This document shows positions 7,673 through 14,892 of a stretch of 39,521 nucleotides of DNA, one piece after another. How positions within the stretch are numbered: position 1 is the first letter of the stretch; the number at the start of each line of letters is the position of its first letter. Below the pieces are notes generated by a model. It was not told the origin of the DNA and searched no databases. It saw nothing but the letters and a program-made list of their open reading frames with translations. Both the position numbers and the translations under genes were made by a program. The stretch is taken from NCBI GenBank assembly GCA_964409335.1, contig CAYPCW010000024.1:1-39521 (forward strand), in the 5' to 3' direction. The DNA is from JABMOW01 sp964409335 (GTDB lineage Bacteria; Fidelibacterota; Marinisomatia; SCGC-AAA003-L08; JACNLC01).

Positions 7673-8666
7673 CTTTTTTTGCTTTCATATATGCCTTAAT
7701 ATATCTGCCCGGATTGTCTTTAAAATCTTTTATCACAACTCTTACCTCATTTACGAGTGAGTCCATATTGTCATAAACCAGATTATCATTTAATAATCTG
7801 GGAAGCGTACCTTCTGTGCCATTTAGCCGGTCGATTAATGTTTGTAAATTTTCACTTCCTTTTTTAAAATTTTCAGCAGACTCTAATAAAATCTGTGTCG
7901 TACGGTTCAGGTTATCAATGGATTCATTAAATGCAGGTGTTTTTTCCTTCACATCTGTAGCCACGTCTTGCACATCCGATAAAATTTGATCAACCTTCTG
8001 TTTCTCCGCATTCAAAGAAATCTTCAGGCTGTCTGAAATGATCTTCATATTATTGGTGAATCCCCGAATGTTTTCTTTGTCTTCCTCTGTGATAGTACCT
8101 TTAAATTCAATGACCAGCGCGTTTAATTCTTTAGTCAGATTATCAATATTTTTTATAGCCGATTGGATTCTTATTTTTTCTTCCTCGCCCAGAGTTGCCT
8201 TGATACGTCTGACAATAGCTCCGACATCACGGGTAATGGGTACAAATCCCGGTGTAATTTCAGAAAGGTCCTGCTCCCGGGTTCCCTGAACCGTTTCTCC
8301 GGCAATCAGATAATGCTGAGTATCCACACCGGGAGATATTGAAACGTATTTTTCCCCCATTATTCCTTCACTTTTAACCTCCATCTTGGAATCCACCGGG
8401 ATCCGAAATTCAAATGAATTATCGATAGAAACCTCCACGGCTATTTTTTGCCCCATGATCCGGGTGCGCAACACCCTTCCGATGCGTTTTCCCAGCATGG
8501 TTACGTTGTCACCTTCATTCAGACCCTGCACGTTATCCAAAACAATAGTGAAGGTGAAATTCGACTTTTTTAATGAGATCTCCTGCAGATATAACAAACC
8601 AAGGATAAATACAACGGAGGTCATAAAAATGATAAATCCGACCCAAAATACTCTTGATATCCTCAT
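7665..8666 (-). CDS. mlaD: MlaD-like MCE-domain lipid-transport protein
   Basis: A 333-residue inner-membrane-anchored protein. Residues about 5-27 form one membrane segment (VFWVGFIIFMTSVVFILGLL). An MCE domain follows at about 35-115, with GLNEGDNVTMLGKRIGRV and GIMGEKYVSISPG. The rest is mainly helical and rich in Leu, Asn and Lys, as in the long periplasmic needles of MCE proteins. In the Mla system MlaD forms a hexameric ring carrying phospholipids between MlaFE and periplasmic or outer-membrane partners. A clear Shine-Dalgarno (AGGAG five bases before ATG) supports the start. The gene lies two bases after mlaF. No mlaB or mlaC is seen nearby, as is common outside Proteobacteria. Confidence 0.88.
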   Translation of the reverse strand: MRISRVFWVGFIIFMTSVVFILGLLYLQEISLKKSNFTFTIVLDNVQGLNEGDNVTMLGKRIGRVLRTRIMGQKIAVEVSIDNSFEFRIPVDSKMEVKSEGIMGEKYVSISPGVDTQHYLIAGETVQGTREQDLSEITPGFVPITRDVGAIVRRIKATLGEEEKIRIQSAIKNIDNLTKELNALVIEFKGTITEEDKENIRGFTNNMKIISDSLKISLNAEKQKVDQILSDVQDVATDVKEKTPAFNESIDNLNRTTQILLESAENFKKGSENLQTLIDRLNGTEGTLPRLLNDNLVYDNMDSLVNEVRVVIKDFKDNPGRYIKAYMKAKKDD

Positions 8667-8668
8667 AT

Positions 8669-9412
8669 TTACTCCTGTGATAATAAAGTGCTGTCACCGG
8701 TGATAAACTGTTTCACCACCAAATCCTCAGATTTTTTTATGTTTTCAGGTGAACCATCAAACTGGATTTTCCCCTCATGCAGCAGAATCACCCGATCGAC
8801 AACGTCATAAACGGTCAGCATCTCATGAGTGACAATGACCGTGGTAATTTTTTCTTCGATTTTAAATTTTTTGATAAGGCGATTCATGGCATCGGTCATA
8901 ATGGGATCAAGACCCGTTGTGGGTTCGTCATAAAACATGTATTCCGGTTTTATAGCTATCGCTCGTGCGATCCCCACCCGTTTTTTCATTCCGCCTGATA
9001 ATTCGGCAGGCATCATTTTTTCTGTTCCTTCCAGCCCTACACTTGCCAGACTTTCAATGACACGGTCTTTCAGGGAATTTCCGGATAACTTTGTGAGTTT
9101 TTTTAATGCGAGTTCAATGTTTTCCCCCACAGTCATTGAATCAAATAACGCTCCGGATTGGAACACCATCCCTATTTTTTCCCGGATCTGCTGGAGTTTT
9201 CGAAAGGACATCGCACTAATTAATTTACCGTCCATCCAAACTTCCCCGGCATCAGGTTTTAATAGTCCTATCAAATGTTTCAGGAGGACGCTTTTCCCGG
9301 ATCCGCTTTTTCCGATAATCGCAAATGTTTCACCGGTATTTACGATAAAATCGATTCCTTTTAGTACGTGTTTTTCTTCAAAGGTCTTCTGTAAATCCAA
9401 AACTTTTATCAT
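8669..9412 (-). CDS. mlaF: Mla-type ABC transporter ATP-binding protein
   Basis: A 247-residue ABC ATPase. It has a Walker A GKSGSGKSVLLKHLIG, the Q-loop (GMVFQSGALFDSMTV), a signature LSGGMKKRVGIARAI, Walker B EYMFYDEPTTGLDP and the switch His in VIVTHE. The GALFDSMTV segment is typical of MlaF/Ttg2A ATPases. I chose the ATG at 9412 (MIKVLDLQKTF) over an in-frame start 16 codons upstream, because it begins at the family boundary and makes an ATGA overlap with the mlaE stop. It should power phospholipid movement by MlaE in the inner membrane. Confidence 0.93.
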   Translation of the reverse strand: MIKVLDLQKTFEEKHVLKGIDFIVNTGETFAIIGKSGSGKSVLLKHLIGLLKPDAGEVWMDGKLISAMSFRKLQQIREKIGMVFQSGALFDSMTVGENIELALKKLTKLSGNSLKDRVIESLASVGLEGTEKMMPAELSGGMKKRVGIARAIAIKPEYMFYDEPTTGLDPIMTDAMNRLIKKFKIEEKITTVIVTHEMLTVYDVVDRVILLHEGKIQFDGSPENIKKSEDLVVKQFITGDSTLLSQE

Positions 9413-10179
9413 AATAGTAACGCCGCAAGCAGGTAATCTAAAAATACGATACTGACACAAGAGATCACCACCGTCATAGTGGTTGCTTTTCCGACGCCTA
9501 ACGCTCCACCTTTTGTATAATAACCCTGGTAGCAGGCGATTGAAGTTATCGTAAATCCAAATGTGAGGGCTTTAATCAAACCAAACCAGGCATCCCAGGG
9601 ATGGAACCAGGTTCTGAACCCTTTTATAAATTCATATGTGGTAACATCCATCGTGGTGGTAGCGGCGACCCATCCTCCAAACACACCACATACATCCGCG
9701 ATGATAATGAGGAATGGGAACATAATCGTGCCTGCGACCACTCGGGGAAGGATCAGAAAAGAAACAGGATCAAAGGAAAGGGATTCCAGCGCATCGATTT
9801 GCTCGGTTACTCTCATCGTACCAATCTCGGCGGCAATCGTCGCACCGACCCGTCCGGTTAACACGAGCCCTGTGATCATGGGTGCTAATTCGAGGAGAAC
9901 AGAATTGCCAACCACACTCCCCACATACCATGAAGGCACCCAACTACTGAATTGATATGCAGATTGCACAGACGTCACCATGCCAGAAAATAATGCGGTG
10001 AGTATGACAATGGGAATGGATCGTACGCCGATATAGATCATCTGATCTATGGTAAATCCAAAAGAGTGGTGCCAGTGTTTAAACGAACGAAAAACGGACA
10101 CCATGAGAACGGTGTATGCACCGATGCCTTCAAAAAATTGAATAAATAACCTAATCGGAAAAAATATAGCTCGCCGCAC
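9409..10179 (-). CDS. mlaE: MlaE-family phospholipid ABC permease
   Basis: A 256-residue integral membrane protein with the MlaE signature LVLTGRVGATIAAEIGTMRVTEQIDALESLSFDP and five or so hydrophobic segments; the invariant part is GRVGATIAAEIGTM (about residues 127-140). It is the permease of the MlaFED importer/exporter. The start codon is GTG with no visible Shine-Dalgarno; the length suits the family. It lies 42 bases after nrdR and overlaps mlaF by four bases (ATGA), so translation of mlaE and mlaF is probably coupled. Confidence 0.92.
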   Translation of the reverse strand: MRRAIFFPIRLFIQFFEGIGAYTVLMVSVFRSFKHWHHSFGFTIDQMIYIGVRSIPIVILTALFSGMVTSVQSAYQFSSWVPSWYVGSVVGNSVLLELAPMITGLVLTGRVGATIAAEIGTMRVTEQIDALESLSFDPVSFLILPRVVAGTIMFPFLIIIADVCGVFGGWVAATTTMDVTTYEFIKGFRTWFHPWDAWFGLIKALTFGFTITSIACYQGYYTKGGALGVGKATTMTVVISCVSIVFLDYLLAALLL

Positions 10180-10221
10180 GGGAGATAATAGAACTTTTAA
10201 AAAACGATTTGCAAGAGAGGA

Positions 10222-10671
10222 TTATTGTTTTAATTCGCTGATTTGTCGTTCGAAGTCGGTCAGTTCCTGGAATTCCCGATAGATTGATGCGTACCTGATA
10301 AATGCGATTTTATCCAGTACTTTCAGGGCATCCATCACTTTTTCGCCAATTTCTTCAGAATGAATTTCTGCGCCCGTATGTGAGCTGAATGATTCTTCAA
10401 TGTAAGTTATAGCCTCAAGGAGAGCTTCTTCCGGTACCGGTCGCTTTTTACATGCAAGCCGAAATGAATTATGTAATTTTTTTCTATTATATTCTTCACG
10501 TGAACCATCTTTTTTAATCACTACGATGGGATAATTCATCACATATTCATATGTTGTAAATCGTTCATGGCACTTCAAACATTCACGGCGGCGGCGAATG
10601 CTGGTTCCGTTATTTGTCTCACGTGAATCTATCACCCGCGACTGATCGGAATCACACAAAACACATTTCAT
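10222..10671 (-). CDS. nrdR: Transcriptional repressor NrdR
   Basis: A 149-residue protein of exactly the usual length. The N-terminal zinc ribbon has Cys pairs in MKCVLCDSD and CLKCHERFTTYE, with RRRRE between them, and the remainder is an ATP-cone (VVIKKDGSREEYNRKKL). NrdR senses ATP/dATP and represses ribonucleotide reductase genes. Its ATG overlaps the glyA stop as ATGA. No ribonucleotide reductase gene lies in the window, so its targets are elsewhere. The glyA-nrdR pairing, with rpiB upstream, is an arrangement seen in many bacteria. Confidence 0.97.
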   Translation of the reverse strand: MKCVLCDSDQSRVIDSRETNNGTSIRRRRECLKCHERFTTYEYVMNYPIVVIKKDGSREEYNRKKLHNSFRLACKKRPVPEEALLEAITYIEESFSSHTGAEIHSEEIGEKVMDALKVLDKIAFIRYASIYREFQELTDFERQISELKQ

Positions 10672-11966
10672 AGCCTAAGGGTTTCATATAAAGGAAAGTT
10701 TTGACATAATTCAGAGACTTCCCATTTTACCTTTTTAATAACCGCCTCATTGTCAATATCTCTCATGACCTGATCTATAAGACTGGCAATTGTCTGCATC
10801 TCATCTTCGCCCATCCCTCTGGTTGTTAATGCAGGGGTTCCAATACGGATGCCACTGGTGATCATCGGGCTTCTTTCGTCAAAAGGAACCATATTTTTGT
10901 TAATTGTGATACCCGCTTCCTCCAGTCTCTTTTCCGCCTTTTTACCCGATACTCCGGTATCCGATAGGTCGACGAGGATAAGGTGTGTATCCGTACCACC
11001 TGACACCAGATTGTACCCGAGAGATTGCAAAGACCGGGCAAGCGCCTGAGCGTTTGAAATGATCTGTGCCGCATATTTTTTAAATTCTGGGGTCAATGCT
11101 TCACGAAATGCTACGGCTTTACCAGCGATCACATGCATGAGCGGTCCACCCTGAATCCCCGGCATGACCGCACCGTCAATGAGTTCAGACAGCGTCTTCG
11201 TTCGACCGGATTTGGGAGCCGTGATCCCCCAGGTATTTTCAAAATCTATACCCATCAGGATCAATCCTCCCCGGGGTCCCCTGAGCGTTTTATGTGTTGT
11301 GGATGTTACAACATGACAATGGGGCCATGGGGACGGATGCAAATTTGCTGCAACAAGTCCGGAAGGATGTGCGATATCTGCCATCAGAAAAGCGTCAACT
11401 TCGTCGGCAATTTTCCTGAATTGTTCAAATTCGATGAACCTGGGATAAGCGCTTCCTCCGCAAACGATCATTTTGGGGCGACAATTTTTAGCCAACTCAC
11501 GGACCTGATCAAAGTCGACCGTTCCCGTTTCTTTCGATACACCATATGAAACAACATTGTACAGCTTTCCGGAAAAATTTACAGGGCTGCCGTGTGTCAG
11601 ATGTCCCCCATGGGATAAATTTAGCCCCATGATAGTATCGCCGGGATTCAGAAACGTGAAATATACGCCCATGTTGGCTTGTGACCCGGAATGTGGCTGA
11701 ACATTCGCATATTCACAGGCGAATAGTTTTTTAGCCCGGTCTCTCGCAAGGTTTTCGGTTGCATCCACAAATTCACATCCCCCATAATACCGTTTCCCCG
11801 GGTATCCTTCTGCGTATTTATTCGTAAGCACAGACCCAACCGCCTGTAATACATTGGGACTGGTAAAATTTTCCGAGGCAATCATCTCCAGCGTATTTTG
11901 TTGTCGTGAGAGTTCTGATTGAATGGCAAGGTAAATTTCCCGATCGTTTTGATGAAGATTACTCAT
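10668..11966 (-). CDS. glyA: Serine hydroxymethyltransferase
   Basis: A 432-residue PLP enzyme converting serine and tetrahydrofolate to glycine and 5,10-methylene-THF in the cytosol. The N-terminus has TLEMIASENFTSPNVL and YAEGYPGKRYYGG; the PLP lysine is in TSTTHKTLRGPRGG; the C-terminal part has IRIGTPALTTRGM. The length matches the family. It lies 8 bases after rpiB and shares an ATGA with nrdR. One-carbon supply links it to purN and purH elsewhere in the window. Confidence 0.98.
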   Translation of the reverse strand: MSNLHQNDREIYLAIQSELSRQQNTLEMIASENFTSPNVLQAVGSVLTNKYAEGYPGKRYYGGCEFVDATENLARDRAKKLFACEYANVQPHSGSQANMGVYFTFLNPGDTIMGLNLSHGGHLTHGSPVNFSGKLYNVVSYGVSKETGTVDFDQVRELAKNCRPKMIVCGGSAYPRFIEFEQFRKIADEVDAFLMADIAHPSGLVAANLHPSPWPHCHVVTSTTHKTLRGPRGGLILMGIDFENTWGITAPKSGRTKTLSELIDGAVMPGIQGGPLMHVIAGKAVAFREALTPEFKKYAAQIISNAQALARSLQSLGYNLVSGGTDTHLILVDLSDTGVSGKKAEKRLEEAGITINKNMVPFDERSPMITSGIRIGTPALTTRGMGEDEMQTIASLIDQVMRDIDNEAVIKKVKWEVSELCQNFPLYETLRL

Positions 11967-11974
11967 AATTATAC

Positions 11975-12412
11975 TTATTTATTAAATCTTTCGATTTTGT
12001 TGACTCTTATTAAATGTCTTCCCCCGTCAAAACCGGTTTCTAACCATACCTGAATGATTGAGATCATGTCGGCAACGGTGTGAAAACGAGCGCCTAAAGC
12101 CAGGACATTGGCATTATTATGGCGACGGCTGAGCGCCGCTAATTCAGGTGAGAAACATAACGCAGCACGAATCCCTGGTGTTTTGTTGGCCGTGATGGAC
12201 ATCCCGATTCCGGTTCCGCACCATAATATCCCTCGTTCCGCATGATGGGAAGCGACTACCTCCGCAACCGCTCTGGCAATATCCGGATAATCGACCGGAT
12301 CTTCAGACCAGGCGCCCATATCTGTTACAGAATGACCAACCTCCATTAGAAAACGAATAATTTCTTTTTTAGCTAAAAATCCTGCGTGATCGGCGCCAAT
12401 GGCAATTTTCAT
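11975..12412 (-). CDS. rpiB: Ribose-5-phosphate isomerase B
   Basis: A 145-residue RpiB/LacAB-family enzyme of the pentose phosphate pathway that interconverts ribose 5-phosphate and ribulose 5-phosphate. It starts MKIAIGADHAGFLAKKEI. The active Cys lies in GILWCGTGIGMSITANK, and AALCFSPELAALSRRHNNANVLALG is the family's second block (key part RRHNNANVLALG). The length is typical. It is followed by glyA after 8 bases, and preceded by the TPR lipoprotein gene with a 29-base gap. Confidence 0.96.
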   Translation of the reverse strand: MKIAIGADHAGFLAKKEIIRFLMEVGHSVTDMGAWSEDPVDYPDIARAVAEVVASHHAERGILWCGTGIGMSITANKTPGIRAALCFSPELAALSRRHNNANVLALGARFHTVADMISIIQVWLETGFDGGRHLIRVNKIERFNK

Positions 12413-12441
12413 CTCTAACCAGGCTGTTCCCGGACGAACTT

Positions 12442-13662
12442 TTATTTTCTTTTAACCGTCCGGTTGATCCATTGATAGCATGCACCTTCTGGTTTTGCTT
12501 CCTTCTCACCATCCGGTCGCATGAACCAATCAGATGCAGTTGGAATAAAGTCCTTTAAAGAAGTGATTCTTGCATTGGCGGAGTAATAGCTATTTTCTAC
12601 CGCTTTGGAATAATCTTCATATGCCATCTGGTAAGCCAATTTATCCGAAAATGCTAACCCGCCCGAAGTGCAATTTCTTGCAGCATCAAGATAAATTTCA
12701 CCTCTGTAATAATAGGCTTCACCACTATCATTACTGACACCGATTGCTTTTTGTGCCCAGTCCAGGGCAGTTTTAAAATCAGAATTATCAAGATAAATTT
12801 TTGATAATTCTATGGCTATTTTATAATCTCGTGTTAACGTGAATAATTTTGTATAGGCTGAGATCGACTCATCCTCTTTATCGAGTTGAAGATAGGTTTC
12901 ACCGAGCATTTTAAGGACCACGGTGTTACCTGACTCATATATTAATATGCTGTTTAAAACGGCGGGTAACTCCTGATAGGATCTCGCTTTTTCCAATTCT
13001 CTGGCGTACGAAAGACAATTCTGTACATTTGAACGATCATTGTCACATCTTTCCCGGTCAATATCGATGGGATTTTTTCCTAACGCGATGTAAACATTCC
13101 GTTTATAATTCAGCGCTTTTTTATTTTCAGGATCAACTTTTAACCAAATCTGGACGATGTTCAACATTTCCTGATAATTATTATCGTCACTATATAAATT
13201 ATACATTCTCTCCAGGACACCCGTGTTTTCGGGATCAAGAGCCAAAATTTTATCGATATAAAAAATCTGATCCTGCGTCAATCCTAATTTCCCGGCAATC
13301 CAGGATGCCAATTCCAGCATATCGCCATTGTCGGATTCATATTTAATCCCCTGCCTGATCGCCCAGTAGGCACTATCTAAATTCGTTAACTCGATAAAAC
13401 TTCTCGCCATCCAGGGGTAAATTTCTTTGGCATTGCGAGTACTGCATCCTAAATCAATGACGGTATTGAAATTACGGACTGCTCCATTGAAATCGCGGTT
13501 TTGAAAGTTTGTTATGGCAAAACTAAGGTATAAATCGCATTCCTTATTTCTTTCGATCAAATTGGTCGAATGATCATCTTCCTGCGCTGAATCCTGTGGC
13601 GGAACACACGCAATCGCGAAAATAAGTAAACCAAATCCAAGGGTTATGGTTTTCAAATACAT
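12442..13662 (-). CDS. TPR-repeat lipoprotein
   Basis: A 406-residue protein with a lipoprotein signal (MYLKTITLGFGLLIFAIAC, Cys19 as the likely lipidated residue). TPR-like helical pairs run through most of the chain, for example YLSFAITNFQNRDFNGAVRNF, whose core is NRDFNGAVRNFNTVIDLG, and GEAYYYRGEIYLDAARNC near residue 315-332. It is probably a periplasm-facing scaffold on the outer membrane. A strong Shine-Dalgarno (AAGGAG, 13673-13678) overlaps the end of the upstream barrel gene, so the two are cotranscribed. It is the last member of the five-gene envelope module. No specific function can be named. Confidence 0.75.
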   Translation of the reverse strand: MYLKTITLGFGLLIFAIACVPPQDSAQEDDHSTNLIERNKECDLYLSFAITNFQNRDFNGAVRNFNTVIDLGCSTRNAKEIYPWMARSFIELTNLDSAYWAIRQGIKYESDNGDMLELASWIAGKLGLTQDQIFYIDKILALDPENTGVLERMYNLYSDDNNYQEMLNIVQIWLKVDPENKKALNYKRNVYIALGKNPIDIDRERCDNDRSNVQNCLSYARELEKARSYQELPAVLNSILIYESGNTVVLKMLGETYLQLDKEDESISAYTKLFTLTRDYKIAIELSKIYLDNSDFKTALDWAQKAIGVSNDSGEAYYYRGEIYLDAARNCTSGGLAFSDKLAYQMAYEDYSKAVENSYYSANARITSLKDFIPTASDWFMRPDGEKEAKPEGACYQWINRTVKRK

Positions 13663-13668
13663 TTATCT

Positions 13669-14892
13669 TTAACTCCTTCTTCTTTTTACGAACCAATGTT
13701 CACCTGTGGAAATACCAACCTTTAAATTTATATATTTTTCATTTGAAATGTTTTCAAACAAACCTGATTTTCTACCAGTTGTCAACACAATATTAATCAC
13801 ATTTTTTTGATTAAAATACTCAAATCCAAGGCCAAAAGTTAGACCAAAATCTGTCATATCTCCGATGGAGTAATTATGGTAAATTGAATAGAATCCCGTA
13901 GATAGATTGATGTAATCCCAATTGCCAAGTTTTGAATTCGCAAACCGTCTAAAAAAGCCAGAATTCAAAAGAATTATTGATTTTTCTGAAATACCAAACA
14001 GATTGGCGTTCAAACTTGCCGGATTGATGTAGTGCAGTTCACCGGTGATACCGGTTTTTTCGTTGGGTTTATATAAAAATCCACCTCCGATGTCAGAAAA
14101 TTCGATCCCGGATGATTGGTGTGTGTCTTTCTCACTGTTCCCAACTAGAGATTGGAAATGAGTATTTACACTCAGTGAAGACCTCCAGGACGTGGATACA
14201 ACGATGGCATGACGATCTTTTTCCATTCTGCTTTCCACGGAAAAGCTGTTACCGCTGAACCGGTGTGTTTTTTTTGAAGCTGAAATATCGGTCAATGAAT
14301 AGGAGGTAGTTCCGTTATCGCTGTTAGTAAAGATCTGATATGTCTGGACGGAATCGGTCAGAAATAAGTTTCCAAAATTTTTATTCCACATGAGTCCAAA
14401 TGAAAATCCGTTGCTCAATAATTGTGAATACGAGATGAATAAACTGGATATTCCACCATTACTATGGTAGGTATATGTGGAAGTGTAAATTTTATTTTCA
14501 AACATGATCCGCTGCCCATCCTCAGGTAGTGTTTTAATGTAGAAATTTGACCGGGTGTGAGGATATAGTCCGATGGCAATCGCCTTATTTTCACCTACGG
14601 GGGTTATAAAAAAGATATCATCCAGAAGATTGGATCGTAATTTTGCACCGGATTTATTAGAAAAATTAGAAAAGGAGGTCGAAAATCCCAGCTTGACATC
14701 TTTGGTTTTCCAAAGCGATGATGAAGAATTCAAGGTAAACCCGTTTGATTGAGTCGAAAAAAATTGACTCCCTCCATTACCTGTTGAGGCGGCATCATGG
14801 ATGATCTGAATTTCACCTAGTCCGGAGACGTTTGTGGACGTTGTTTGAGCCCAAATTATGGATAGTATTAAAATTAATGCCGTTTTTTTCAT
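13669..14892 (-). CDS. Predicted outer-membrane beta-barrel protein
   Basis: A 407-residue protein with a signal peptide (MKKTALILILSIIWAQTTST). The rest alternates short amphipathic strands with Gly, Ser and aromatic residues, such as SLFISYSQLLSNGFSFGLMW and DIGGGFLYKPNEKTGITGEL, in the manner of FadL/PorV-like barrels. No closer family was recognised. The ATG overlaps the stop of the acidic-repeat lipoprotein as ATGA, which argues for coupled production, and the next gene starts six bases beyond its stop. Partnership with that lipoprotein is an inference from coupling. Confidence 0.6.
   Translation of the reverse strand: MKKTALILILSIIWAQTTSTNVSGLGEIQIIHDAASTGNGGSQFFSTQSNGFTLNSSSSLWKTKDVKLGFSTSFSNFSNKSGAKLRSNLLDDIFFITPVGENKAIAIGLYPHTRSNFYIKTLPEDGQRIMFENKIYTSTYTYHSNGGISSLFISYSQLLSNGFSFGLMWNKNFGNLFLTDSVQTYQIFTNSDNGTTSYSLTDISASKKTHRFSGNSFSVESRMEKDRHAIVVSTSWRSSLSVNTHFQSLVGNSEKDTHQSSGIEFSDIGGGFLYKPNEKTGITGELHYINPASLNANLFGISEKSIILLNSGFFRRFANSKLGNWDYINLSTGFYSIYHNYSIGDMTDFGLTFGLGFEYFNQKNVINIVLTTGRKSGLFENISNEKYINLKVGISTGEHWFVKRRRS

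Noticed and set aside
9601..9955. Plus-strand open frames inside mlaE
   Set aside because: They are antisense to a strongly conserved permease and have no recognisable product.
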